64,000 bases of DNA from contig CANRNL010000011.1 in the NCBI GenBank assembly GCA_947631965.1, positions 1 to 64,000 on the forward strand. The letters run 5' to 3'. The notes beneath the pieces are model-generated. The model saw only the letters and a program-made list of their open reading frames with translations. It ran no database searches and had not been told where the DNA came from. Positions 17,032 through 24,505 of this stretch are shown here, one piece after another; the first letter of the stretch is position 1, and the number at the start of each line of letters is the position of its first letter. The position numbers and the translations under genes are program-made. This stretch comes from an uncultured Clostridia bacterium. GTDB lineage: Bacteria; Bacillota; Clostridia; Monoglobales; Monoglobaceae.

Positions 17032-17099
17032 ATTTCAATACCCCCGATTTTCGGTTTTTGTGTTTTTAATAATGTATATGAATTATGTCCGACAGTTAT

Positions 17100-17127
17100 T
17101 CATATTTTTGTAAGACAGGCATATAAA
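17100..17127 (+). promoter_or_regulatory. Candidate sigma-E promoter of bofA
   Basis: TCATATT (17100-17106), 13-bp spacer, CATATAAA (17120-17127), close to the mother-cell sigma-E consensus KMATATT-N13-15-CATACAHT. bofA is sigma-E-dependent in Bacillus. Confidence 0.5.
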
Positions 17128-17178
17128 TATAGAAATCAAAAAATTATTTAAAAAGCTGTTTTACGGAGGATGATAACT

Positions 17179-17445
17179 ATGGTTTTTGATACGGCGTCGA
17201 TTTTATCATATGCGGCCGGACTGGTCATAATACTTTTGGTGTGCCGTCTGTTTCTTCGCCCCGCAAAATGGCTTGGGCGGCTGCTCGCAAACGGCGTGTT
17301 CGGCGGCATAATGATTTTTATTGTGAATATGTGCGGCGGTTTCGCGGGAATCGAGATTGCGGTAAACCCGGTGACCGCGCTGACTGCAGGCGTTCTTGGC
17401 GTTCCCGGCGTGCTGCTCATCGCCGCCCTCCAGTGGATTTTATAG
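17179..17445 (+). CDS. bofA: Pro-sigma-K processing inhibitor BofA
   Basis: 88-aa membrane protein with the BofA fold: two hydrophobic helices (about 5-22 and 40-60), a conserved FLRPAKWLGRLLANGVFGG middle (with VNMCGGFAG after it) and the C-terminal GVLGVPGVLLIAALQWIL typical of the family. In Bacillus BofA, with SpoIVFA, holds the SpoIVFB protease inactive so that pro-sigma-K is processed only after a forespore signal. ATG 17179 is chosen because GGAGG lies 9 nt upstream; the in-frame ATG at 17170 directly touches that sequence. The usual neighbour recR is absent. Confidence 0.9.
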   Translation: MVFDTASILSYAAGLVIILLVCRLFLRPAKWLGRLLANGVFGGIMIFIVNMCGGFAGIEIAVNPVTALTAGVLGVPGVLLIAALQWIL

Positions 17446-17488
17446 AATTTGAGGTTTTTGCGCTTCACTAAGCGGTTACATTTTCCCA

Positions 17489-17889
17489 ATGTAGGGGCGA
17501 ACCGTGTTCGCCCGTTCGCGGATGTATTCACGCAAAAACTTAAATAGAAACGGTAAAGTTGGGCAACAACTTTACCGTCTTTGGGTTTTGACGGACGCTT
17601 TAGGCAACAGCCTTGCGTCCGTCAGGGTTTTTAGGGGCAAAGCCCCTAAACGCGCCTTTTGGTACTTTTCCCCGCGCGGGGAAAAGTATATAATCCTGCC
17701 CGCGCTTTGCGCGGGCAAAGCGGGCGAACACGGTTCGCCCCTACATCGTCATAAGTTTCCCTTTATGCTTCGCCGCCCGCAAGCGTGCGTCTGTGCTTTT
17801 ACGGGAAACTTATTCCTTTCCGACAAAAATCTGCGGATTTTTGTCGGTTATTTTTTATATATTCGGTGCGTCGAGGCGCCGCACCCTAC
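17489..17889 (+). repeat. Composite palindromic repeat, copy C
   Basis: Fills the 533-bp gap between convergent bofA and the polysaccharide deacetylase; no tRNA adjoins. Order: GGGGCGAAC/GTTCGCCC hairpin, CGCGGATGTATTCACGC, the four-stem core (17530-17695), CCCGCGC/GCGCGGG and GGGCGAAC hairpins, an AAGTTTCCC/GGGAAACTT stem enclosing about 60 nt, a CCGACAAAAATC unit and a GGTGCG/CGCACC palindrome. Units recur in copies A and D in a different assortment. A short CCCCCG/CGGGGG hairpin at 17940-17957 ends the gap. Confidence 0.85.
17530..17695 (+). repeat. Four-stem core module of the repeat, copy C (covaried)
   Basis: Same lead and stem 1 as copy A. Stem 2 here is GACGGACGC/GCGTCCGTC with inner AGGC/GCCT: both arms differ from copy A and still pair, and the length is unchanged (34 nt). 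Stem 3 is AGGGGC/GCCCCT and stem 4 keeps the GTACTTTTCCCC palindrome except for one changed base at its 3' end. Confidence 0.8.
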
Positions 17890-17978
17890 GACCAATTTGC
17901 ATGTTTTTCTTTTTATATATAAAATTATAAAAAATATATCCCCCGTTTAACGCGGGGGTCGGAAAAACAAAATCACCG

Positions 17979-19022
17979 TTATTTGTTCGGAACTGTGCGG
18001 TACACCGTTCCGTTTTCTATACCGCCGCGGCGGGAAGTGATAAGCTCCTCCACCGTCACAAGCGCATAGCCGCGCGACTGCAGCGCGGGAATAAAACGAT
18101 CCGCCGCGTCAACCGAAGCTGAGTATATATCATGCAGCAAAACTATATCTCCGTCATGAGCATTGTTTAAAATATGTTCAACGATTTTATCCGCGTTGCC
18201 CGATTTCCAGTCCTGAGTGTCCACCGACCAAAGCGTAATTCCCGCCTTCGCTTTTTCGGTCACGGCAGTATTGTACGAGCCGTACGGCGGACGAAGCGCA
18301 CGCGGCGGACTGCCGGTCGCCTCGGTTATGATGTCGCGTGTGCTTGAAATTTCTTTTTCCAGCACGTCGGGCGCAAGATTTGTAAGCTGTTTGTGAGAGT
18401 AGGTATGACTTCCCACCTCGCAGCCTATCTGCGCGGCGCGGGAGAGTATGTCTTTGTTGCTCTCCGCACGGCTTCCCAAAACGAAAAACGTGACGTGCGC
18501 GCCGTATTTTTCGCAAATATCGAGCAGACGCGGCGTTTGTTTTTCGGACGGACCGTCGTCAAACGTAATTGCAATCATAGGCATATTCGGGTCAAGCGCC
18601 TGCGGAGCTTTGAAGTATCCCCTTTGAAGATATTTGTCCACATCAGCCAAAAATACGCGGGTGGTATCGCCGTTCACATCATACATAAGTGTTGAAGCGT
18701 CATATAATTCTTTCCATTTGTCGTCCGCGTTAAAAAAGCTGTCCGCGTCATCCTTAAAAACAACAATACACTCTCCGCTGTCGGTATATTTGAGCGTAGC
18801 TGCGTCCTCTATCTTGTCGTACCAACCCACGCTCTTGTACTTTTCAACCTCGTTCGGCAAAACTCTGCACAGCCTGCCGTCGGACGAGTACAGCGTTACA
18901 TAGCCGTCGTTTACCGAAGAATAGACCGCCGCCTTTTTGTCAAGATGGTGATGCACCAGACTTAGGGTCACGAGTATCGCGGTCAAAATAATAGTCAATC
19001 CGTAAAAATACTTTCTTTCCAC
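17979..19022 (-). CDS. Membrane-anchored polysaccharide deacetylase (NodB/CE4)
   Basis: 347 aa. N-terminal transmembrane anchor at 6-23 (FYGLTIILTAILVTLSLV), an extracytoplasmic region of about 120 residues of unknown fold, then a NodB homology domain from residue 150: motif 1 ITFDDGPSEKQTP (catalytic Asp and metal Asp), motif 2 HTYSH (metal His pair), motif 3 RPPYGSYN, motif 4 WSVDTQDWK and motif 5 IVLLHD. Such enzymes remove N-acetyl groups from peptidoglycan or other glycans at the cell surface; in sporulating relatives PdaA/PdaB act on cortex, so a spore role is possible. Starts at GTG with GAGAG 9 nt upstream. Confidence 0.87.
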   Translation of the reverse strand: MERKYFYGLTIILTAILVTLSLVHHHLDKKAAVYSSVNDGYVTLYSSDGRLCRVLPNEVEKYKSVGWYDKIEDAATLKYTDSGECIVVFKDDADSFFNADDKWKELYDASTLMYDVNGDTTRVFLADVDKYLQRGYFKAPQALDPNMPMIAITFDDGPSEKQTPRLLDICEKYGAHVTFFVLGSRAESNKDILSRAAQIGCEVGSHTYSHKQLTNLAPDVLEKEISSTRDIITEATGSPPRALRPPYGSYNTAVTEKAKAGITLWSVDTQDWKSGNADKIVEHILNNAHDGDIVLLHDIYSASVDAADRFIPALQSRGYALVTVEELITSRRGGIENGTVYRTVPNK

Positions 19023-19204
19023 AGCTTTTCACTCTCTTAAATCTTACTTTAATTTATATTATATTACGTCGTTGACCGTTATTCCGAAGATTATCGAACA
19101 CAGTCCCATATGTCTTGTTTCTCATATTATATTATACACATATTTCGACAGAAAAAATAAATATAATTATAATTTAAAATAATTGTTATAAAAATGCAAC
19201 AAAA

Positions 19205-19229
19205 CAAACGACCGCCAAGGCGGTCGTTT
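19205..19229 (-). terminator. Terminator-like hairpin downstream of the TPR gene
   Basis: AAACGACCGCC/GGCGGTCGTTT stem with a 2-nt loop, followed on the minus strand by a T-rich run. The rest of 19023-19314 is AT-rich; a TATAAT near 19130 on the minus strand may serve the deacetylase gene but has no clear -35. Confidence 0.65.
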
Positions 19230-19314
19230 AAAATATGGAAAAAAACATTTTTGCGAAATATACCTTCGTTTTTTTACGTTTATTGAGCATATCAATAAAA
19301 ATTATCTGAAATTA

Positions 19315-20061
19315 TCAATCGAGCTTTCCGCCGTTTTCGACATACAGCTTCTCTACTTCGTCGCGGCTCAGGACGCTGATAAACGTAAAGTTAAGGTCGA
19401 GCGATTTTTTTATAAGCTCCAGACCCCGCTCCTTTTCGCCGAGCTTTATCAAAAGAAGCCCGTATCCGTAGTAGGCTTCGGGGAAGTACGGTTCCATCTC
19501 CATAAGCTTTTCATAGGTCGCCTTCGCGTTTTCGTAGTCCTCGTTGAGCGCGTACGCCTCGGCGAGATTGTCTACGATTATCATATCGTCCGAATTGTAG
19601 TCGTATGCCTCCAGACACACCTTGAGCGCCTTTTCGCGGTCGCCGCCCAGCACGCACAAAAGTCCGAGATTTTCATAATATGCAGAGGTTTTGAACTTTT
19701 CAAGCACCTCTTCCATCATTTCAATCGCAAGGTCTATCTGCCCGTCCTTCCAGAAAACGAGCGCGCGCATCGCCTTGATACGCATTTTTTCGGATTCTTT
19801 CGCAAGCGCGTCCATAGAAGCCTTGGCGAGTATCGCCCTCGCTTCCTCCAATTTGCCGAGCCTCAGCGCAATATATCCATACGCCGCGGAGTTGTACGGC
19901 TTCATCTTGCCGAGCCTGTCGGCGAAGCAATAGGTTTTATACGCCTTTTCCACGTTGCCCCAACGGTACTGTGCGTTTGCGATTGCCGCCACTATATCCG
20001 CTCTTCTGACTACAATATATATAACAATGACTATAAGCAATATCCAAGCTAATTTACCCAT
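19315..20061 (-). CDS. Membrane-anchored TPR-repeat protein
   Basis: 248 aa. A single N-terminal hydrophobic segment (LAWILLIVIVIYIVVRRA, residues 3-21) is followed by five or so tetratricopeptide repeats (for example KPYNSAAYGYIALRLGKLEE, SAYYENLGLLCVLGGDREKA, ADNLAEAYALNEDYENAKAT-type helices, FPEAYYGYGLLLIKLGEKER). TPRs mediate protein-protein contacts; the partner is unknown. It lies 12 bp downstream of asnS and is almost certainly cotranscribed with it. Confidence 0.82.
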   Translation of the reverse strand: MGKLAWILLIVIVIYIVVRRADIVAAIANAQYRWGNVEKAYKTYCFADRLGKMKPYNSAAYGYIALRLGKLEEARAILAKASMDALAKESEKMRIKAMRALVFWKDGQIDLAIEMMEEVLEKFKTSAYYENLGLLCVLGGDREKALKVCLEAYDYNSDDMIIVDNLAEAYALNEDYENAKATYEKLMEMEPYFPEAYYGYGLLLIKLGEKERGLELIKKSLDLNFTFISVLSRDEVEKLYVENGGKLD

Positions 20062-20073
20062 AACAGTGCGCTC

Positions 20074-21453
20074 CTATCCCAAATTATTTACGGTTCTCGG
20101 ATACGGAATTACGTCGCGTATATTGCCCATACCCGTAAGATAGAGTATCGTGCGTTCAAATCCGAGTCCGAATCCCGCGTGCTTTGTGCCTCCGTAGCGT
20201 CTTAAATCAAGATAGTGGCTGTACTCTTCCTCCGAAAGACCAAGCTCGTTCATCCGCGCGGTCAGCACATCAAGGCGTTCCTCTCTCTGGCTTCCGCCTA
20301 TTATCTCGCCGACGCCCGGCACGAGGCAGTCCATAGCCGCAACCGTTTTGCCGTCGTCGTTAAGGCGCATATAAAACGCCTTTATTTCCTTTGGATAATC
20401 TGTCACGAAAACCGGCTTTTTAAATATTTTTTCGGTCAGGTACCTCTCATGCTCGGTCTGCAGGTCAACTCCCCATTTTACGGGATAGTCAAACTTTTCG
20501 CCGCTCTTTTCCAAAAGCTCTATCGCCTCTGTGTAGGTCACGCGCCCGAACTCGTTTTCCAGAATATTGTTAAGCCGCTCCAAAAGTCCTTTGTCTACAA
20601 AGCTGTTGAAAAACGCCATCTCGTCGGGCGCGTTTTCAAGCACATAGCTTATTATAAACTTCAGCATATCCTCCGCCAGACACATATCGTCATTCAAATC
20701 GGCGAACGCAATTTCGGGCTCTATCATCCAAAATTCCGCCGCGTGGCGGGTGGTGTTGGAGTTTTCGGCGCGGAAGGTCGGTCCGAACGTATATATGTCG
20801 CCGAACGCCATCGCAAAGGTTTCGCCCTCAAGCTGACCGCTTACCGTAAGCGAGGTCTTTTTTCCGAAAAAGTCCTGCGAATAGTCGATTTTACCGTCTG
20901 CCTTCGGCGGATTTTCAAGGTCGAGCGTCGTCACCTGAAACATCTCTCCCGCGCCCTCGGCGTCGCTTCCGGTTATCAGCGGGGTGTGAACATATACAAA
21001 TCCGCGCTCGTTAAAAAACTTGTGTATCGCATACGCGACCAGCGAACGCACTCTGAAAACCGCCGAAAACGTGTTTGTCCTCGGACGCAGATGCGGAATG
21101 GTGCGTAGATATTCAAACGAATGGCGCTTTTTCTGAAGCGGATATTCGGGAGCTGACGCGCCTTCTATGACAATCTCCGACGCGTGGATTTCAAACGGCT
21201 GCTTCATTTCGGGGGTGAGCGTCAGCGTACCCTTAACCTTGAGCGCCGCGCCGACGTTTACCTTGCCAATCTCCGCGAAATTTGAAATTTTGCCGTCCTC
21301 AAACACTATCTGCACGTTTTTGAAAAACGAGCCGTCGTTTATCTCGATAAAGCCGAGCGACTTTGAAACGCGCATAGTGCGCACCCAACCGTTTATTTCG
21401 ACTTCTTTTTCGCCGAGCGCACTGAAATTCTTAAATAGCTCCTTGATTTTCAT
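20074..21453 (-). CDS. asnS: Asparaginyl-tRNA synthetase
   Basis: 459-aa class IIb aminoacyl-tRNA synthetase charging tRNA-Asn. N-terminal OB-fold anticodon-binding domain ([20 protein letters not shown], residues 18-37), then the catalytic core with motif 2 [20 protein letters not shown] near 210 and motif 3 [20 protein letters not shown] near 430. The motif-2 loop and [14 protein letters not shown]-like element (here [15 protein letters not shown]) agree with AsnRS rather than AspRS. Length is normal (about 460). No T-box leader is visible in the 32-bp gap upstream, so it is probably read with the upstream GNAT and arginine genes. Confidence 0.95.
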   Translation of the reverse strand: MKIKELFKNFSALGEKEVEINGWVRTMRVSKSLGFIEINDGSFFKNVQIVFEDGKISNFAEIGKVNVGAALKVKGTLTLTPEMKQPFEIHASEIVIEGASAPEYPLQKKRHSFEYLRTIPHLRPRTNTFSAVFRVRSLVAYAIHKFFNERGFVYVHTPLITGSDAEGAGEMFQVTTLDLENPPKADGKIDYSQDFFGKKTSLTVSGQLEGETFAMAFGDIYTFGPTFRAENSNTTRHAAEFWMIEPEIAFADLNDDMCLAEDMLKFIISYVLENAPDEMAFFNSFVDKGLLERLNNILENEFGRVTYTEAIELLEKSGEKFDYPVKWGVDLQTEHERYLTEKIFKKPVFVTDYPKEIKAFYMRLNDDGKTVAAMDCLVPGVGEIIGGSQREERLDVLTARMNELGLSEEEYSHYLDLRRYGGTKHAGFGLGFERTILYLTGMGNIRDVIPYPRTVNNLG

Positions 21454-21485
21454 ACTTTTATCCTTTTTTCCTTTCCGGTTAAAAA

Positions 21486-21965
21486 TTAAATATATTCTTT
21501 TATGAGGGTCGCCCTCGGATAGCCGCGGCTGTTTTCAACCTCGGATATGTAAAAGCCCCTGCCGTAGTAAAAGCGGATAAGTCCCGCTATGGTTGACGCG
21601 GTATGCAGCTTTATGCTCTTCACGCCCTTGCGCCGCATATTTTTGTCAACGACGTTCATCAAAATTTTGCCGATACCGGTGTTCTGATTGTCCTGTCTTA
21701 CCGCGAAGCGGCTCAGATAAGCCGTTTGGTCGTCCAAAATCTCAATCCTGACGCTGCCGACTATCCTGTCGTTTATAACCGCCACGTAGACGGCTTTCGT
21801 CTCTATATCGTGTACTATGTCCTCTACCGTTTCGCTGAGCGCGGCAATGCTTTTAAGGTTTGCCGACGCACAATACTCTTTAAACGCGGTCTTTGTTATT
21901 TCGGATATATACGGCGCGTCATCCGGTTTTGCGACGCGCACCTCGAAATCATATAAATTCTTCAA
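21486..21965 (-). CDS. GNAT-family N-acetyltransferase, possibly a short glutamate N-acetyltransferase
   Basis: 159-aa single GNAT domain. The acetyl-CoA pyrophosphate-binding loop is [13 protein letters not shown] near residue 95, preceded by the strand TAYLSRFAV and followed by [21 protein letters not shown], the standard motif A/B order. Substrate is not evident from the sequence. It sits between argF (24 bp upstream) and asnS, in an operon with argD and argF, so N-acetylglutamate formation for arginine synthesis is a reasonable but unproven guess; an unrelated GNAT is equally possible. Confidence 0.75.
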   Translation of the reverse strand: MKNLYDFEVRVAKPDDAPYISEITKTAFKEYCASANLKSIAALSETVEDIVHDIETKAVYVAVINDRIVGSVRIEILDDQTAYLSRFAVRQDNQNTGIGKILMNVVDKNMRRKGVKSIKLHTASTIAGLIRFYYGRGFYISEVENSRGYPRATLIKEYI

Positions 21966-21989
21966 GTGTCAGTACCTCTCCTCCAAAAG

Positions 21990-22907
21990 TTATCCCATAA
22001 GCGTTGCAAGCACCGCCTTTTGAGCGTGCAGGCGGTTCTCCGCCTCGTCAAACACCACACTGCGCTCTCCGTCAATTACGTCGGCGGTCATCTCAAATCC
22101 GCGGTAAGCCGGCAGGCAGTGCATAAATATGCTGTCGGGCTTGGATTTTGAAAACAGTTCGGAATCTATCTGGTAATCTTTGAATATCTTCACGCGCTCC
22201 GCCTTCTCGCTCTCCTGACCCATACTCGCCCATGTGTCGGTATATACCACGTCGGCGTTTGTTATCGCTTCAACAGGGTCGTTTGTCATAAGTATCTGAG
22301 AGCCTGTCAAAGAAGCGTCCTCCTTTGCGTTTGCGACTATTTCGGGGTCGCACTCATATCCCTTGGGAGATGCGACGCTTATATCCATACCCGCCTTTGC
22401 GCAGGCGTAAAGCAGAGAGTGCGCAACGTTGTTGCCGTCGCCTATATATGAAAGCTTCAGCCCCTTGAGAGTTCCTTTATGCTCGTAAACCGTCATAAGG
22501 TCTGCAAGCGCCTGACAGGGGTGCAAAAGGTCTGTAAGTCCGTTTATCACCGGTATCGAGCCGTATTTTGCCAAATCCAGCACATCCTGATGCGCAAACG
22601 TCCTTATCATTATTCCGTCCACAAAACGGCTCATAACCTTAGCGGTGTCGTAAATCGTCTCGCCTCTGCCGAGCTGTATGTCGTTGGCGCTCAAAAACAA
22701 CGCCTGACCACCGAGCTGGTACATTCCCACCTCAAAAGAAATCCTCGTGCGGGTTGAACTTTTGGTAAAAATCATCGCAAGGGTCTTGCCCTCCAAAATA
22801 CGATGCGGCTTGCCCGCCTTTTGCTCCGCCTTCAGCTTTGCCGCAAGGCTTAAAAGAGAGTTGAACTCGTCAACCGTAATATCGTGTAAACTGATAAAGT
22901 GTTTCAT
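21990..22907 (-). CDS. argF: Ornithine carbamoyltransferase
   Basis: 305 aa; joins ornithine and carbamoyl phosphate to give citrulline. Carbamoyl-phosphate motif SSTRTRISFEVG near residue 50, HPCQALADLMT near 132 (the HPxQ motif), ornithine-specific region DTWASMGQE near 230 and the catalytic FMHCLPAYRG near 265 (HCLP). Length is typical of the anabolic enzyme. It is 31 bp downstream of argD in a minus-strand operon. Confidence 0.96.
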   Translation of the reverse strand: MKHFISLHDITVDEFNSLLSLAAKLKAEQKAGKPHRILEGKTLAMIFTKSSTRTRISFEVGMYQLGGQALFLSANDIQLGRGETIYDTAKVMSRFVDGIMIRTFAHQDVLDLAKYGSIPVINGLTDLLHPCQALADLMTVYEHKGTLKGLKLSYIGDGNNVAHSLLYACAKAGMDISVASPKGYECDPEIVANAKEDASLTGSQILMTNDPVEAITNADVVYTDTWASMGQESEKAERVKIFKDYQIDSELFSKSKPDSIFMHCLPAYRGFEMTADVIDGERSVVFDEAENRLHAQKAVLATLMG

Positions 22908-22938
22908 TATACTTCCCCTTTCAAAATTCTCATATCTG

Positions 22939-24135
22939 TTAAATCTCGGTTATAACCGATTTGAGCGTACGGACAAATACGTCTATATCGCGTCTCAGCA
23001 CCACGAGCGGAGGCACTATACGAAGCACTCTCGCGCCCACTACGCCGACCAGAACACCGCGCTCGCGCATTTTGTCGCCGACCGCCTTTGCAATATCTTC
23101 GGTAAACTCAACGCCGAGCATCAGCCCTTCTCCGCGCACCTCGGCAATACAGCCGTGTTTCTCCGCAAGTTTTTCAAGCTCGGATTTAAAATAGCCGCCC
23201 ACATCACAGACGTGCTTTAAAATACCGCCGTTTATAAGCTCGTCAAGCACCACAAGTCCGGCACGGGTCGCAAGCGGATTGCCGCCGAACGTCGTTCCGT
23301 GGTCGCCCGGGGTAAACGCTGAAGCGGCGCGTTCGTTTGCGCAAACCGCGCCTATCGGCACTCCGCCGCCCAAGCCCTTTGCGACCGTGAATATATCGGG
23401 CTTCACGTCGTAAAGCTCGTGCGCAAAAAGTCTGCCGCATCTGCCGACGCCCGTCTGCACCTCGTCAATAATCAAAAACGCATCGTATTTGTCGCACAGT
23501 TCACGCGCCTTTTTCACAAACTCGCGCGGCATCGGGATAACTCCGCTCTCACCCTGTATAACTTCGAGCATAACCGCAGCGGTATTTTCGCCAAACGCCG
23601 CTTCAAGCTCTTTTTCGTCGCCCGCGGTAACATGTATAAATTTTTCAATCAAAGGAGCGTAAGGCTTTTGGTACTTCTCCTGAGCCGTCGCCGCGACCGC
23701 GGCGAGAGTTCTGCCGTGGAACGAATTTTTGAGAGTGATTATCTCGTGCTTTTGGGGTCTTTTCTTGTTATAAAAATATTTTTTCACGAGCTTAAACGCG
23801 CCCTCGTTCGCCTCCGCACCCGAATTTGCAAAGAAAACTCTGTCCGCGCAGGAGTTTTCAACAAGCATCTGAGCCAGCCGCGCCTGATTTTCTATATAGT
23901 AGACGTTGGAGCAGTGCGTCAGCTTTGAAACCTGGTCGCAAAGCTCCGACACAAGGCGTGTATGCCCGTATCCGAGCGAATTTACCGCTATACCCGCAAA
24001 AAAGTCAAGGTACTCCCGACCGTCGGTCGAGGTAAGCGTAATGCCGTTTCCTTTTTCAAAGGCGAGCGGCACTCTGTCGCCGAAGGTATTCATATAGTAT
24101 TTTTTGTCAAGCTCTTTTATTTCTTCCAAGTTCAT
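22939..24135 (-). CDS. argD: Acetylornithine aminotransferase
   Basis: 398-aa PLP-dependent class III aminotransferase; converts N-acetylglutamate semialdehyde to N-acetylornithine. Seen: GITLTSTDGREYLDFFAGIA near residue 24, NSGAEANEGAFKLVKKY near 100, LIIDEVQTGVGRCG near 220, the PLP lysine in TVAKGLGGGVPIGA near 250 and TTFGGNPLATRAGL near 280. ATG 24135 is chosen; a TTG at 24153 in the same frame lies at the G-rich ribosome binding site. First gene of the argD-argF-GNAT-asnS-TPR transcript from the promoter at 24169-24197. Confidence 0.94.
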   Translation of the reverse strand: MNLEEIKELDKKYYMNTFGDRVPLAFEKGNGITLTSTDGREYLDFFAGIAVNSLGYGHTRLVSELCDQVSKLTHCSNVYYIENQARLAQMLVENSCADRVFFANSGAEANEGAFKLVKKYFYNKKRPQKHEIITLKNSFHGRTLAAVAATAQEKYQKPYAPLIEKFIHVTAGDEKELEAAFGENTAAVMLEVIQGESGVIPMPREFVKKARELCDKYDAFLIIDEVQTGVGRCGRLFAHELYDVKPDIFTVAKGLGGGVPIGAVCANERAASAFTPGDHGTTFGGNPLATRAGLVVLDELINGGILKHVCDVGGYFKSELEKLAEKHGCIAEVRGEGLMLGVEFTEDIAKAVGDKMRERGVLVGVVGARVLRIVPPLVVLRRDIDVFVRTLKSVITEI

Positions 24136-24168
24136 ATATATCACGCCCCCCAAAATATACTAAATCTT

Positions 24169-24197
24169 ATTATACCGAATAATCCCAAAAAAATCAA
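24169..24197 (-). promoter_or_regulatory. Promoter of the argD operon
   Basis: Minus-strand TTGATT (24192-24197), 17-bp spacer, TATAAT (24169-24174). No clear ArgR box recognised. Confidence 0.8.
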
Positions 24198-24226
24198 CCA
24201 TAATAAGCTATAAAGAGGTGTTAATT

Positions 24227-24400
24227 TTGAATTTTGTTGAAAAAGGAGATATAAAAAGAGGGGTAAAGCGCCAAGAAACCGAATTTGCCGAGGATTTTTG
24301 GAGCAATTTTGAGCGCGGCGAGTACGATTTGCGCACCCGCTCGGCAAAACGCCGCCTTCGCGACAAAGAAAAGGACAATAAAGACCATAAGGACGATTGA
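24227..24400 (+). CDS. Small highly charged protein of unknown function
   Basis: 57 aa, starting at TTG 24227 with AGAGGTG 6 nt upstream (an in-frame GTG at 24218 overlaps that site). The sequence is almost all charged or polar: ERGEYDLRTRSAKRRLRDK and a tail of KDNKDHKDD, with one aromatic cluster (EDFWSNFERGEYD). I do not recognise a family. It is the only plus-strand gene between the divergent argD operon and a strong terminator 46 bp after its stop, which, with the good ribosome binding site, supports it being real. No clear promoter is visible. Confidence 0.45.
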   Translation: MNFVEKGDIKRGVKRQETEFAEDFWSNFERGEYDLRTRSAKRRLRDKEKDNKDHKDD

Positions 24401-24445
24401 ACCGCCGAAAAAATTTATAAAGACGCAAAGCTCTGTCGATATGAC

Positions 24446-24489
24446 AAAAAGCGAACGGGATATTTCAATAAATATCCCGTTCGCTTTTT
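24446..24489. terminator. Bidirectional terminator
   Basis: AAAAAGCGAACGGGATATTT/AAATATCCCGTTCGCTTTTT stem with a 3-nt loop and T-runs on both strands. It serves the small plus-strand gene and the convergent SLH protein gene. Confidence 0.92.
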
Positions 24490-24505
24490 AGTATTCCGAT
24501 AATTA

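Noticed and set aside
21454-21485. T-box leader before asnS
   Set aside because: Only 32 bp separate asnS from the upstream GNAT gene; no T-box sequence or antiterminator is present there.
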